DNA from: Streptomyces flaveolus
GTDB lineage: Bacteria; Actinomycetota; Actinomycetes; Streptomycetales; Streptomycetaceae
Direction of reading: 5' to 3'
Length of the DNA: 64,000 nt
NCBI RefSeq assembly: GCF_000716535.1
Contig: NZ_JNWV01000023.1
Coordinates: 1-64,000, forward strand
The stretch's first letter is position 1; each line of letters starts with the position of its first letter. The notes beneath the pieces are model-generated. The model made no database searches. It was given only the letters and a program-made list of their open reading frames with translations, and was not told where the DNA came from. Below, one piece after another: positions 18,450 through 27,969 of this stretch. A program made the position numbers and the translations under genes.

Positions 18450-18584
18450 GTGAAGTGCCTCCCCACGACGGCCGCTTCCGAGTCTGGCCCACCTGGGTGA
18501 GACCCTGCCTTCCCTGCGGTGCGGGGAAGGCAGGGCGCCAGCTGTGCCCACTGCGCGTCGGTGCGCGGGCGCGCCCGCCCGTGG

Positions 18585-19436
18585 TCAGCGAGGCTGGTAG
18601 GCGGTGGCCAGCACGGAGACGGTGACCTGATCGGGCAGGAGCCCGTCATCGTTCAGGTCCGCACGGTTCAGGTGGCGTGCGCTCGGCGTCATCGCCAGCA
18701 GGTCCAGGACATCCCGCCTGGCCAGGGCCGCGGGGTACTCGACCTGTTCGGTGACGACGGCCTCGAAGAAGGGGTTCAGCGCCCGGTGCAGGCGCTGTTC
18801 CTTGACCGGGTCGATCGTGACCATCGCAGGCACTCGGCCGCGCAGCTCGACGAGGTGCCGGTCGGTGGGACGGACCACGATCAACCGGCCGGACGGGCGC
18901 AGCACGCGGTGGAACTCGGGCGGGTTGCGCGGGGCGAACACGTCCAGCACGACATCGGCCACCCCGTCGGCCAGCGGGAAGGGGCGGAAGACGTCCCAGG
19001 CCACCGCGGCGGCTCGCTCATGGGCACGGGCTGCCGAGCGCAGCGCGCGCACCGATGTGTCCAGACCCAGACCACGGGCGCCGGGCAGCTGGTCGAGCAC
19101 GCCGGCCAGGTAGTAGCCCGTGCCGCATCCCGCGTCCACAACCGTGGCCTGCTCGGACACGGCGTCGGCCGCCAGGCGGGCCCCGGCTTGGCGGATGGGC
19201 GCGTAGGCACCGGTGGACAGGAACCGGTCTCGGGCCTGGGCCATGGCTGCGTCGTCGCCGCTGGTGGCGCGGGTGCCCGTCAGCAGGCCGGCGTAGCCGT
19301 GGCGGGCGATGTCGAAGGTGTGACCCGCCGGACAGCGCAGTGCGCCGCGGTCGGGGTGCAGGCGACGCGTACGGCAAGTCGGGCAGCGCAGCAGATCGAG
19401 TGACCGTTCGAGGGCAGGGGGAAGCGACACAGGCAC
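18585..19436 (-). CDS. RlmA/TlrB-like 23S rRNA (guanine-N1) methyltransferase
   Basis: A 283-residue methyltransferase. An N-terminal zinc knuckle (C18, C21, C35, H39) is followed by a SAM-binding fold with VVDAGCGTGYY (D101 to G107) and the catalytic-region segment LDVFAPRNPPEFHRVLRP. This is the RlmA layout. Family members methylate G745 or G748 of 23S rRNA, and the G748 enzymes (TlrB, MyrA) protect against tylosin-type macrolides. AGGAG lies 6 nt before the GTG start. The long leader holds two hairpins and a 13-codon open frame, which suggests antibiotic-sensing regulation. Self-resistance or housekeeping cannot be decided here, but no macrolide cluster is present. Confidence 0.8.
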   Translation of the reverse strand: MPVSLPPALERSLDLLRCPTCRTRRLHPDRGALRCPAGHTFDIARHGYAGLLTGTRATSGDDAAMAQARDRFLSTGAYAPIRQAGARLAADAVSEQATVVDAGCGTGYYLAGVLDQLPGARGLGLDTSVRALRSAARAHERAAAVAWDVFRPFPLADGVADVVLDVFAPRNPPEFHRVLRPSGRLIVVRPTDRHLVELRGRVPAMVTIDPVKEQRLHRALNPFFEAVVTEQVEYPAALARRDVLDLLAMTPSARHLNRADLNDDGLLPDQVTVSVLATAYQPR

Positions 19437-19500
19437 AAGGCACTCCTGGCGAAGGGGGAAGGGAAGAGACCGTGCCTGCACGCGCGCTCAGAGCGTCACT

Positions 19501-19515
19501 GCCCCATGAAGGGGC
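19501..19515 (-). promoter_or_regulatory. Small hairpin in rRNA methyltransferase leader
   Basis: GCCCC and GGGGC form a perfect 5-bp stem with a 5-nt loop, 65 nt upstream of the methyltransferase start. Confidence 0.35.
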
Positions 19516-19536
19516 GGACAGCGTCGGGAGGGTGGT

Positions 19537-19578
19537 TCACGGAGCAGGCACACGAAGGAGGGCGACGCCGTCCGGCAT
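19537..19578 (-). CDS. Possible 13-residue leader peptide of rRNA methyltransferase gene
   Basis: An ATG-initiated open frame encodes MPDGVALLRVPAP. Its first codons lie in the 5' arm of the leader hairpin and it ends 100 nt before the methyltransferase start. GAGGG lies very close to the ATG, so the ribosome site is weak. In macrolide-resistance genes, ribosome stalling on such peptides opens or closes attenuator hairpins; applying that here is inference. Confidence 0.25.
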   Translation of the reverse strand: MPDGVALLRVPAP

Positions 19579-19584
19579 CGCCCT
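19559..19584 (-). promoter_or_regulatory. Strong hairpin in rRNA methyltransferase leader
   Basis: On the minus strand AGGGCGATGCC and GGCGTCGCCCT pair over 11 bp with one mismatch and a GGAC loop. It lies 122-148 nt upstream of the methyltransferase start and has no convergent gene to terminate, so an attenuator is more likely than an ordinary terminator. Confidence 0.4.
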
Positions 19585-19824
19585 CAACGCCTTCCGATCA
19601 CAGGAAGCAGCAGTGCGGGGTGCTCATGAATGCCACGTCATGAGTCTACGAGCATCGGACGAAGCCCGGCACTCCCCGTCGGAGTCGGAGTGGGCGTGCC
19701 GGATCGACGCCGTCTTCGTCCATCGGCCGAGGCCGTGTCCACGGTGTACGGGCAGGGACTTACTCCACGAACACGCCTGCGTCCGCTGCTACTGTTTGCG
19801 GTTCAAGTAACCCAGGGGGAAGTC

Positions 19825-20208
19825 GTGTTCACGTCGGTTACCACGGACTGGCCGTGGCTGTTGGCTGTCGCTGCCCTTGTGATCCACTGCTCCGCCATGG
19901 CGAAATGGATACCGTTCCAGAGGTTCTGGACGGTTTACCCCTTCATCTGGGTGGTGTGCGGCACCGGAGCGGTGGCATTCGGATCCTGGCGCGGCTTCCC
20001 GCTGTCAGACATGCTCGTCCTGTGCTCGTTCGCGCTCATCGGGCTGACGATCGGCATGTATCCGACTCGCAAGCTGTTCGCAGTCTGGGCGCACGAGATC
20101 AACGAGGGAGTGACGCGCGAGCGGTACGACTATCCGCGCTCACACCTGGCATTCTGCGGCGTCTCCGTGCTCGTCATGCTGGCCGCCGCTGTACTCGTGA
20201 CCCACTGA
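19825..20208 (+). CDS. Small four-helix membrane protein, function unknown
   Basis: A 127-residue protein with four hydrophobic segments, near residues 8-22, 34-50, 58-75 and 110-125. A charged loop (AHEINEGVTRERYDYPRSH) sits before the last helix. The GTG start is preceded by GGGGGAA; an upstream in-frame extension is Arg/Pro-rich and unlike protein. The gene is divergent from the rRNA methyltransferase. I do not recognise the family. Confidence 0.6.
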   Translation: MFTSVTTDWPWLLAVAALVIHCSAMAKWIPFQRFWTVYPFIWVVCGTGAVAFGSWRGFPLSDMLVLCSFALIGLTIGMYPTRKLFAVWAHEINEGVTRERYDYPRSHLAFCGVSVLVMLAAAVLVTH

Positions 20209-20225
20209 TACGTGACCCACTGACA
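20196..20225 (+). repeat. 15-bp tandem duplication across a stop codon
   Basis: CGTGACCCACTGATA is followed directly by CGTGACCCACTGACA. The first copy carries the stop codon of the small membrane protein gene. It looks like a recent slippage duplication. Confidence 0.6.
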
Positions 20226-20773
20226 CGCCGTTGGCGGGCGGGACGGCCGTATTCGGCATACGTGTCACCGATCGCACGACAGCAGGTGCGGCAGAGGCAG
20301 CAGTCGAGAGCAGAGCGAGATCGGCGTCGAACAGAAGCCGGCGCGTCACGCCGTACTGCCGCACAATCAGGCCAATCGCGGTGGCGTCCCCTTCGGTAGC
20401 GGGTCAGGCAACGCCCCCTCAGGGCTATACCGGCGCTGCCGTGTTCACACGTGACCGCGCGACGCGTCTGCGGTCGGCCGGTGTCCGGCCGACGCGGCTC
20501 AGCGCTGAGGTGTGGCACCCGTACACACACCCGTTGGACGATGTACGGCGGGCGGTGCGGGCCCGCTGACCGACCCGCCGGTAGGCGGGCCGCCCCACCC
20601 CACACGGTGGCTTGAAACCAATCGTCACCTGGTTGACCGGTAACTCACACACATGCCACGATCATCACCGCCTCGACCGGTGATGCCCCTGGTGTTCAGT
20701 CGAGGCCCCTCCATGACTCTCGCCCGAGACCATCACGAAACGAGCTGTCGCTCGTCCGAGGAACGGAAGTCTT
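20226..20773. other. Intergenic region upstream of epoxide hydrolase gene
   Basis: No gene is supported. The imperfect palindrome GTTGACCGGTAAC at 20632-20644 is 130 bp before the epoxide hydrolase start. It contains a TTGACC box and could be a promoter or operator. Confidence 0.35.
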
Positions 20774-22120
20774 ATGGGTATGACCGACCACACTGGACGC
20801 GGCAACACCGGTCGTCGCGGCTTCCTGGGCCTTGCCGCAGGTGCCGTCGCCGTCACGCAGATGGGCCTGACCGGTCAGGCGCAGGCAGCGACCAGCGGGG
20901 CGTCGCCGGCGAGCGCCGCCGCCTCTGGCGACGCGCGGCGAAGTGCCGCTGTCCGTCCCTTCCGCGTCAGGGTCCCGCAGAAGGAGCTCAACGAGCTTCG
21001 GCGGCGCGTGAAGCAGACGCGGTGGCCGGACAGGGAGACGGTCCGCGACCGGTCGCAGGGCGCCCAACTGGCGAAGCTCCGCCCGCTCATCGAGTACTGG
21101 GGCACCGGGTACAACTGGCGCAAGGCCGAGGCGAAGATCAACGCTCTGCCCCAGTTCATCACCGAGATCGACGGGCTGGACATCCAGTTCGCGCACATCC
21201 GCTCCCCGCATTCCGACGCCATGCCGATGCTGATGACGCACGGCTGGCCCGGCTCGATCGTGGAGCTGCTGAAGGTCGTCGCGCCCCTGACGAACCCGAC
21301 AGCTCACGGTGGCCGGGCAGAGGACGCCTTCCACCTGGTCCTCCCGACGCTGCCCGGTTACGGCTTCTCGGGCAAGCCGACTTCGACCGGCTGGAACCCG
21401 GCCCGGGTCGCGGTCGCGTTCAACGAACTCATGCTCCGCCTCGGCTACACCCAGTACGTCTCCCAGGGAGGCGACCACGGCTCGATCATCTCCCAGGTGC
21501 TCGCTGCGCAGAAGCCCAAGGGGCTCCTCGGGATCCACGTCAACATGCCCGGGACGGTCCCCCCGGACGTTCTGCGTCACCTGCGCAACTTCGACCCCGC
21601 GCCGGCCAGCCTGTCGGAGCGCGAGAAGCTGGCCTACAACCGTCTGCTGCACTTCTACCGCGACGGCTTCGGATACGCGGCGATGATGAACCAGACTCCG
21701 CAGACGATCGGCTACGCGCTCACCGATTCGCCGGTCGCCATGGCGGCGTACTACTACGACAAGTTCGCGGAGTGGACCGATTCCGGCGGCGAGCCCGAGA
21801 AGGTCCTCACCTACGACGAGATGCTGGACGCCATCTCGCTCTACTGGCTGACGGGCACCGCGACGTCGTCGTCCCGTTTCTACTGGGAGGGCACGCAAGC
21901 AGGTGGAGGCCCCTTCAACGCCGTCGACATCCCCAGTCTCCCGGTCGCGGTGACCGTCTTCCCGGGCGAGATCTACCCTGCGCCGCGCAGCTGGGGCGAG
22001 CGGGCCTACGGCAACCTCATCCACTGGAACGAGGTCGACAAGGGCGGCCACTTCGCGGCCTGGGAGCAGCCGCAGCTACTGGCCGAAGAGCTCCGTACGG
22101 CGTTCAGGTCACTGCGCTAG
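20774..22120 (+). CDS. Tat-exported epoxide hydrolase (EHN-domain alpha/beta hydrolase)
   Basis: A 448-residue enzyme. The N-terminus has a twin-arginine signal (R14, R15 in GRRGFLGLAAGAVAV) ending near AQAA. An EHN-type domain follows (PFRVRVPQKELNELRRRVKQ). The alpha/beta fold shows the oxyanion-hole motif HGWPGS (H156), the nucleophile elbow GGDHGS with D234, and the catalytic histidine H426 in KGGHFAAWEQP. These are the marks of microsomal-type epoxide hydrolases, which add water to epoxides through an aspartyl ester. Export by Tat suggests it acts on external epoxides. A weak GAGGAAC site precedes the ATG; initiation at the second methionine (GGTATG) is equally possible. Confidence 0.88.
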   Translation: MGMTDHTGRGNTGRRGFLGLAAGAVAVTQMGLTGQAQAATSGASPASAAASGDARRSAAVRPFRVRVPQKELNELRRRVKQTRWPDRETVRDRSQGAQLAKLRPLIEYWGTGYNWRKAEAKINALPQFITEIDGLDIQFAHIRSPHSDAMPMLMTHGWPGSIVELLKVVAPLTNPTAHGGRAEDAFHLVLPTLPGYGFSGKPTSTGWNPARVAVAFNELMLRLGYTQYVSQGGDHGSIISQVLAAQKPKGLLGIHVNMPGTVPPDVLRHLRNFDPAPASLSEREKLAYNRLLHFYRDGFGYAAMMNQTPQTIGYALTDSPVAMAAYYYDKFAEWTDSGGEPEKVLTYDEMLDAISLYWLTGTATSSSRFYWEGTQAGGGPFNAVDIPSLPVAVTVFPGEIYPAPRSWGERAYGNLIHWNEVDKGGHFAAWEQPQLLAEELRTAFRSLR

Positions 22121-22678
22121 GCCATGCCCTCGGGCGGCCTGCACACACGCCTCGCTCGCTCGGGGAGCAGGCCCACGCCAGAGCCGGCTCCCGGCCTGCC
22201 CGATCTCACGGTTTCCGCGAGCCCTTCCGCGTCCGCCTCGCCGAAGAGCAGCGCGTCGGGCAAGGCGTCCGAGGCCCTGGACGAGGACGCCGACGCCCGA
22301 GCCGTGAGCGGGCCCGCGCACCGGGACGACCACCCCGACAGCCCCGTCAGGAGTGGGAATGGTCAGCCACGCCCGGCAACGCCGCGGTTCCGCCTCCCCG
22401 CACTGGACGTTCCCGGCGGCATCCGCTCTTCCGGCGACCGGGGAACGCACCGCCCGGACGTCGGGGGCACACCCCCTCGGTGGCCCACCGCGATCGCCCC
22501 GCGACCTGCGGCGACGCGGTGCGCGCCCCGGTCCGCGCGCTCCTACAATGGCTGGGCGCCGACGAAGGGACGCCAGTGGCACGCAGCGCGAGGACAGGGA
22601 CCACGGGTCCGGTGCGATGCGGCTTTGTCCGTGACGCCGCCGTGACGGCCGGTGGTGGCCGGGAAGGGACGAGGTTTC
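22121..22678. other. Intergenic region before LuxR-type regulator
   Basis: Frames open across this stretch on both strands but have Ser/Pro/Ala- or Arg-rich compositions, no ribosome binding site and no motif I can name. I record no gene. It presumably carries the regulator's promoter. Confidence 0.4.
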
Positions 22679-25471
22679 GTGCACTTCCCTGACGGGCCAC
22701 GACTCGGCTCCCCCGCCTCCCTGGTCGGACGCGAGGACGACCTGGCCCGCGTCTCCGCGCTGCTGGAGCGCCATCCGGGCGGCACTTTGCTGCTGTCCGG
22801 CGAGCCCGGCGTCGGCAAATCGGCGGTGCTGGACGCCCTGGCCGGGGCCGCCGCGCGGGACGGTGCGCGGGTGCTGCGCGCGGCCGGTGCCGAATTCGAG
22901 GCGGACGTCGGTTACTCGGCGCTGAACCAGGTCCTGCTCCCGTTGCACGGCATCCTCGACCGGCTCGACGCCCTCGGCCGGGAGGCCTTGAACGTCGCTC
23001 TGGGTTTCGGCGCCGGACCGGCACCCAAGCGCCTGGTCGTCTGCAACGCGGCGCTGGCCCTGCTGCGGTCGGCGGCCGAGGACGAGCCCGTCCTGCTCGT
23101 CGTGGACGACCTTCCCTGGGTGGACCGCGCGAGCGCCGCCGTCTTCGGCTTCCTCGCCCGACGGCTGTCCGGCCACCGCATCCGCTTCCTCGCCGCTTCC
23201 CGTACAGGCACGGACAGCTTCTTCGACGGCACCGGCCTGCCGTCCTACGAGCTGCCCGCCCTCGGCCCGGAAGCCGCGGCCCGGCTCGTCGACGCGAACT
23301 TCCCCGACCTGGCGCACCCGGTGCGCCGACGGCTGCTGGAGGCCGCGCAGGGCAACCCGCTGGCCCTGCTGGAGCTGCCCGACGCGCTGCGCGCGGACCA
23401 GCGCCGGGCCCGGGAAGTCCTTCCGGCCGTGCTGCCACTGAGCGAGCGACTGAAGTCCCTGTTCGCCGGCCGTGTCCGTTCCCTGCCCGCCGCGACCCGC
23501 ACACTGCTGCTGCTCGCCACGCTGGACGACACAGGCGATCTCGGCGTGCTGTCCGCCGCAGCGCGGGCCACGGACGGCGACGCGGACCTGAGCGACCTGG
23601 ACCCCGCCGAGCAGGACGGGCTGGTCCGCGTGGAGGAGTCTCCGCGCCGCCTGGTGTTCCGGCACCCGCTGATCAAGTCGGCCGTCGTCGAGGAGGCCAC
23701 CAGCAGCGCCCGGCGCGCGGCGCACCGCGCCCTGGCGGGGGTCCTGACCGACAAACCGGAACGCCGGGCCTGGCACCTGGGCGAGGCCACGCTCCAGCCC
23801 GACGAGGAGGTCGCCGCGCTACTGGAACACACGGCGCGGCACATCCAGGGCCGCGGGGACGCCGTCGCCGCGATCGCCGCCCTCACCCGGGCCGGCGACC
23901 TCAGCCCCCGGGACACCGACCGTGCCCGTCGGCTGGCGGAAGCCGCGTATGTGGGCGCCGAGGCGATCGGCGCGCTCAGCAGCGCGTCGGTGCTGCTGGA
24001 GGACGCCTGGCGGGCGGACCCCCGCCACGGAGCGTCGCTGCGGTCCGCCAACGCCGCCGTCCAGCTCGTGCTGAACAGCGACGGCGACCTGGCGACCGCC
24101 CACCGTCTGCTGGTCGGTGCCATCGAGGAGGGCGACCACGGCTTCGACGCCGAGGACCCGGCGCTCGTCGACGCACTGCACTTCCTGCTGCTGCTGTGCA
24201 ACTACGGGGCCCGCGAGGAGTTGTGGGCGCCGTACCACGCGACCGTCGCCCGGCTGCGTCCCGCTCCCCCGCCACTGCTGCTGGTGGCTGCCCGCACCTG
24301 GGGCGACCCGGCGCACGCCGACGCCGCGACCCTGCGGGAACTGGACGAGATCATCGCCGGTACGACCCACGAGACCGACCCCGCCCGGATCGTGCGGGTG
24401 GGCACCGCCGCGGTCTACCCGGACCGGCTGGCGGCGGTCCGAGAGGCGGCCTGGCGGCTGGTACGGCAGGGCCGCGACGGCGGTGCGGTGCGCCGGCACA
24501 TCGGCGCGCTGCTCCACCTGTGCCTGGAGGACTACCACCGGGGCAAGTGGGCCTCGGTACTGGAGCTGTCCGAGGAGGGGCTGACGCAGTGCGCGAAGTC
24601 CGGGTACTCGGTCTGCACCTGGTTCTTCCAATACACCAAGGGCCTGGTGACCGCGTCCCGGGGCGACACCGAGACGGCTCACGCGCTCGCCGAGGCCATG
24701 ATCAGCTGGGCGGCGCCGCGTGGCATCCGGCAGGCCGTCCACTGCGCCCTGCACGTGCACGCCCTGGCGAACATCGCCGACGGCGACTTCGACGCGGCGT
24801 ACGGCAAGCTGACCGCCATCAGCCCCGCCGGGAGCTTCCCCCCGTACATCGCACACGCCTCGTGGGTGTTCTTCGAGCTGGTGGAAGCCGCGGTCCGTAC
24901 CGACCGGCGCGCCGAGGCGGTCGCACACGTGCGCGCCCTGCGCGAGGAGACGACCATCGCCGGGCTCTCGCCCCGGCTGGCCGTACTGGCCGACGCCGCC
25001 GAGGCGCTGGCCACGGAGGACGACGCCGAGGCGGCCCGTCTGTTCGCCAGGGCGCTGGCCGCCGTGGACGCGGAGCAGTGGCCGTTCACCGTGGCCCGGG
25101 TGCGGCTCGCGCAGGGGGAGCGGCTGCGCCGGTCCCGCGCGCTGTCCGACTCCAAGGCTCCGCTGTCGGCGGCACTGGAGACCTTCGAGCAGCTGGAGTC
25201 CACCGGCTGGGCGGATCGGGCGCGCAAGGAGCTGCGGGCGGCCGGCCGGATCGTCCCGCGTGACGAGGGCGGGACCGGTGTCGCCCTCACCGCGCAGGAA
25301 CGGGAGATCGCGGAACTCGCCGCGACCGGCCTGACCAACAAGCAGATCGCCGAACGGCTGTTCATCTCCCACCGCACGGTCGGCGCGCACCTGTACCAGA
25401 TCTATCCCAAACTCGGCATCGCTTCCCGGGTGGCGCTGCGGGACGCGCTGCGGCGACAGGACACGGCCTGA
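22679..25471 (+). CDS. LuxR-family AAA-type (LAL) transcriptional regulator
   Basis: A 930-residue LAL regulator. The N-terminal ATPase has Walker A GEPGVGKSA (K47) and Walker B LLVVDDLPWVD (D143, D144). A long helical, TPR-like middle follows, then a C-terminal LuxR helix-turn-helix (about residues 868-925), with LTAQEREIAELAATGLTNKQ and ISHRTVGAHLYQIYPKLGI. LAL proteins are usually ATP-dependent activators of metabolic or antibiotic clusters. The GTG with GAGG 4 nt upstream was preferred over a GTG nine codons earlier. Its target is unclear: the nearest downstream operon is convergent. Confidence 0.88.
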   Translation: MHFPDGPRLGSPASLVGREDDLARVSALLERHPGGTLLLSGEPGVGKSAVLDALAGAAARDGARVLRAAGAEFEADVGYSALNQVLLPLHGILDRLDALGREALNVALGFGAGPAPKRLVVCNAALALLRSAAEDEPVLLVVDDLPWVDRASAAVFGFLARRLSGHRIRFLAASRTGTDSFFDGTGLPSYELPALGPEAAARLVDANFPDLAHPVRRRLLEAAQGNPLALLELPDALRADQRRAREVLPAVLPLSERLKSLFAGRVRSLPAATRTLLLLATLDDTGDLGVLSAAARATDGDADLSDLDPAEQDGLVRVEESPRRLVFRHPLIKSAVVEEATSSARRAAHRALAGVLTDKPERRAWHLGEATLQPDEEVAALLEHTARHIQGRGDAVAAIAALTRAGDLSPRDTDRARRLAEAAYVGAEAIGALSSASVLLEDAWRADPRHGASLRSANAAVQLVLNSDGDLATAHRLLVGAIEEGDHGFDAEDPALVDALHFLLLLCNYGAREELWAPYHATVARLRPAPPPLLLVAARTWGDPAHADAATLRELDEIIAGTTHETDPARIVRVGTAAVYPDRLAAVREAAWRLVRQGRDGGAVRRHIGALLHLCLEDYHRGKWASVLELSEEGLTQCAKSGYSVCTWFFQYTKGLVTASRGDTETAHALAEAMISWAAPRGIRQAVHCALHVHALANIADGDFDAAYGKLTAISPAGSFPPYIAHASWVFFELVEAAVRTDRRAEAVAHVRALREETTIAGLSPRLAVLADAAEALATEDDAEAARLFARALAAVDAEQWPFTVARVRLAQGERLRRSRALSDSKAPLSAALETFEQLESTGWADRARKELRAAGRIVPRDEGGTGVALTAQEREIAELAATGLTNKQIAERLFISHRTVGAHLYQIYPKLGIASRVALRDALRRQDTA

Positions 25472-25525
25472 CGCAGATCGTCATGCCGGAGATCGGCCCC
25501 CGGTCACCGGCACCGCGGCGGCCGG

Positions 25526-25873
25526 TCAGATCAGGACCAGTACGGCGATGATGGCGATCAGGGTGATGACCGTGCTGGCGATGATCAGGCCGAGCCGGGC
25601 CGGTGCGTAGAGCCCGAGGTCGAGCTGACGGCCCACCGAGCGGTAGCGGATCGTGCCGTATCCGCTGATGAGGAGGCCGGCGAGCAGCATGATGGCCCCG
25701 GCGGCGACGGCATGGATTCCACGGTGCGGCGCGAACTTGGCCACGGCTACGCCCAGCGCGGCCATGCTGATGCCCGTGCGCAACCAGGCGAGGTAGGTCC
25801 GTTCGTTGGCCAGGTGGTCGCGAGCGCGGCTGCCGGTGTTGGGAGTCGCCCCCTTGGGCACGTCTTCACTCAT
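25526..25873 (-). CDS. DUF202 (YidH-type) membrane protein
   Basis: A 115-residue membrane protein with three hydrophobic helices. The DUF202 signature DHLANERTYLAWLRTGISMAAL lies at residues 19-40. The ATG overlaps the stop of the DUF1254 gene in an ATGA junction, so the two are translationally coupled. Members are widespread and uncharacterised. Confidence 0.85.
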   Translation of the reverse strand: MSEDVPKGATPNTGSRARDHLANERTYLAWLRTGISMAALGVAVAKFAPHRGIHAVAAGAIMLLAGLLISGYGTIRYRSVGRQLDLGLYAPARLGLIIASTVITLIAIIAVLVLI

Positions 25874-27183
25874 CTGCGGTCTTTGCGTACGGCGGGTGGT
25901 GCCCAGCGCCCGCTGAGGACCTCCGGGCGGGGCGCGTACAGGCGCAGGGTGACGCCCAGCGGGCCCGTGGGGGCGGGCAGCCAGTTGGCTTCGCGTTCGG
26001 GGCCGGGGCGGGCGTGGCCGATGAGGATGTCGAGGGAGCCGTCGCCGTTGTAGTTCAGCCGATCGCGGTCGCCGAGGGCGAAGCGGTTCAGCTCGTTGGG
26101 TGCCTGGAAGCCGGCCGCGTCGTACATGGTGACCGACCAGAAGGCGGAGACCGGGGGCATCTCGTCGGCGTCGAAGTGCAGCACGTAGTCGCGCTCGCCC
26201 ACCAACGGCTCTCCGTCGGCGTCGACGCCGAGAACCGGATACACGGCGTCTTCGGGCTGGTTGGCGCCCAGCCCGACCATGCTGACGACGGCGCGCTGGA
26301 AGTAGTCGTTGCCGTAGACCCCGATGTTCTCGGTGACGACCGCCCAGCCGTTGACCTGCCGTCCCAACGAGGTGCGTGCGGCGAGCATCTGCTGCTGGGC
26401 CTCGTCGACTCCCGCCTGGATCTCCGCGAGTTGCTCCGGAGTGAAGTCGCTGTCCGTGAAGGGGCGGCCGGGGACGAGACCGAGACCGGCGATGCGGGCG
26501 AGGACGGAGAAGTCCGTGGCGTGCGGGGGATGCACGCGCAGCAACTCGGCACCGCGGCGGAAGAAGTCGGCGGCGCTCAGCCCGTTGACGAGGGAGAGCG
26601 GTTCCCCGGTCGCGGGTTCGGCGCCCTGCTCCGCCGGACCGGGCGCCGGTGTGCGCGGGGTGATCGTGTAGCCGTCCTGGATGTCGTTGACGAACTTGTA
26701 GTCGTCGGGACCGTTGGTCTGCGTCCGGCCGATGACCCACACGTAGGGCGTCGGCGCCTGGATGATCGTGGCGCCCTGGGGATCTCCGACCTGTTCACCC
26801 GGCGCCACCAGGGTGTAGCGCTGTGTGCCGGTGCCTGTCGTGCGCTTGCCAGGCGCGGCGAACACGTCCGTCCACATGTCGAGCATCGGCAGCAGGAAGT
26901 ACCTGTCCCCGGTGTCCTGTACGGATATGTCGACCGGTCCCCGGGTCAGGTCCAGCCAGGCGGCCGAATACAGGGTGTCGAAGTTCGGGCGCACCACGAG
27001 CCGGAAGTCCGCGGGCGGGAACTCACGGATGTGGTGGAACTGGTTGGGCGGCCCGAGCCCGGGTTTGACACCCGCCGGCACGCTCACGCATTGTTCGCGC
27101 GTGACGTCCATCGTGACCAGCGGATACAGGTAGATGTAGGCCTCACGGCTCAGTGTCCGCAGGTCATCGGCCAGCTTCGTCAT
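25870..27183 (-). CDS. DUF1254/DUF1214 domain protein
   Basis: A 437-residue protein with an N-terminal DUF1254 region (EAYIYLYPLVTMDVTREQ, VRPNFDTLYSAAWLDL) and a C-terminal DUF1214 region (YVLHFDADEMPPVSAFWSVT, NELNRFALGDR, NWLPAPTGPL). It lacks a signal peptide, whereas many relatives are periplasmic or secreted. GGAGCAG precedes the ATG. It is the first gene of a two-gene operon with the DUF202 membrane protein. Function is not established for the family. Confidence 0.85.
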   Translation of the reverse strand: MTKLADDLRTLSREAYIYLYPLVTMDVTREQCVSVPAGVKPGLGPPNQFHHIREFPPADFRLVVRPNFDTLYSAAWLDLTRGPVDISVQDTGDRYFLLPMLDMWTDVFAAPGKRTTGTGTQRYTLVAPGEQVGDPQGATIIQAPTPYVWVIGRTQTNGPDDYKFVNDIQDGYTITPRTPAPGPAEQGAEPATGEPLSLVNGLSAADFFRRGAELLRVHPPHATDFSVLARIAGLGLVPGRPFTDSDFTPEQLAEIQAGVDEAQQQMLAARTSLGRQVNGWAVVTENIGVYGNDYFQRAVVSMVGLGANQPEDAVYPVLGVDADGEPLVGERDYVLHFDADEMPPVSAFWSVTMYDAAGFQAPNELNRFALGDRDRLNYNGDGSLDILIGHARPGPEREANWLPAPTGPLGVTLRLYAPRPEVLSGRWAPPAVRKDRR

Positions 27184-27969
27184 GACGCTGCTCCTGCCCT
27201 CGGTACTCGGGGACGAAGGGCGGTGCGCCCCTCCTCAGGCTGGCACGGTCCTCAGTCGTTGGCGACGCGAGGCGGAAGGCGGTGAGCCGGCTGACCGACC
27301 CCGACTGACGAGCGTGCGTGGTGTCCGCGCGGCTTACGCGGCTCTCGGTGCCGTGGACGATCCCGGTTTACCCGCGTCCGCGTGGCCGGTCTCCGACGAA
27401 CCGACCTGTCCCCGTCGCCGCCGGGCGGCCGGCGCGGGCTTGAATGCAACCGGGCGGAGTGTGCACCGCGGCACCGGTCGGCCCGACGGCAGCATCGAGA
27501 TCGAGACGGCGGAGCTGGTGGCGCCGTGCCGGCACACGTAGCGGCTCCGATCGCCGCCCTCACGGCCCCGCCGCACGGTCGGTGACGAGTTGTCAGTCCG
27601 TGGCCTCACGCTGTACGGCCTGCCGCCGGCGCCGCCCTGTGGGCCGTCGGACGCCGTCGGCACGGGTCGGGCGAACGAGGCACGCGAACAGGTGGGGCGG
27701 GCCGGCCTGGGCGGACCGCGCCGGAGGCACGCACGAACGGAGACTGCCGCGAGCGGGGGCGCCTCGCCACGGAGAGTCGCCTCGCCGACGACCAGGAAAC
27801 CGTCGCGGGCGTGAAGACGTTCCCACGCCTGCCCCGCTCCCCCCGAGGTGAGCGACGGGATCTCGGCCTCCGGGTGACCCACGTGTGGATGTCCTCCCCG
27901 TACAATTTGGAGCCGAACGATCGCCGTCCCTCCGGGCGCGCGGTCCAGGGACGACGTGAGGGAGCCACG
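27184..27969. other. Long intergenic region upstream of MarR gene
   Basis: No gene is supported; frames on both strands are Arg/Pro-rich. It holds the promoter and operator of the MarR gene at its right end. An open minus-strand stretch around 27660-27830 (reading HARDGFLVVGEATLRGE) may be a gene remnant, but I cannot identify it. Confidence 0.4.
27901..27918 (+). promoter_or_regulatory. Promoter -10 and operator A of MarR gene
   Basis: TACAAT is a near-consensus -10 element at 27901-27906. The palindrome ATTTGGAGCCGAAC (27905-27918) overlaps it. The same palindrome type occurs at three other promoters of the island, so this is likely autoregulation by the MarR protein encoded 51 bp downstream. 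Confidence 0.6.

Noticed and set aside
22124..22645. 173-codon frame before the LuxR-type gene
   Set aside because: Ser/Pro/Arg-rich, no ribosome site and no motif. Possibly a relic, but nothing supports it.
20653..22692. 679-codon frame overlapping the epoxide hydrolase gene
   Set aside because: Same-strand out-of-frame shadow, Arg/Pro-rich; the epoxide hydrolase frame holds a Tat signal and a full catalytic triad.
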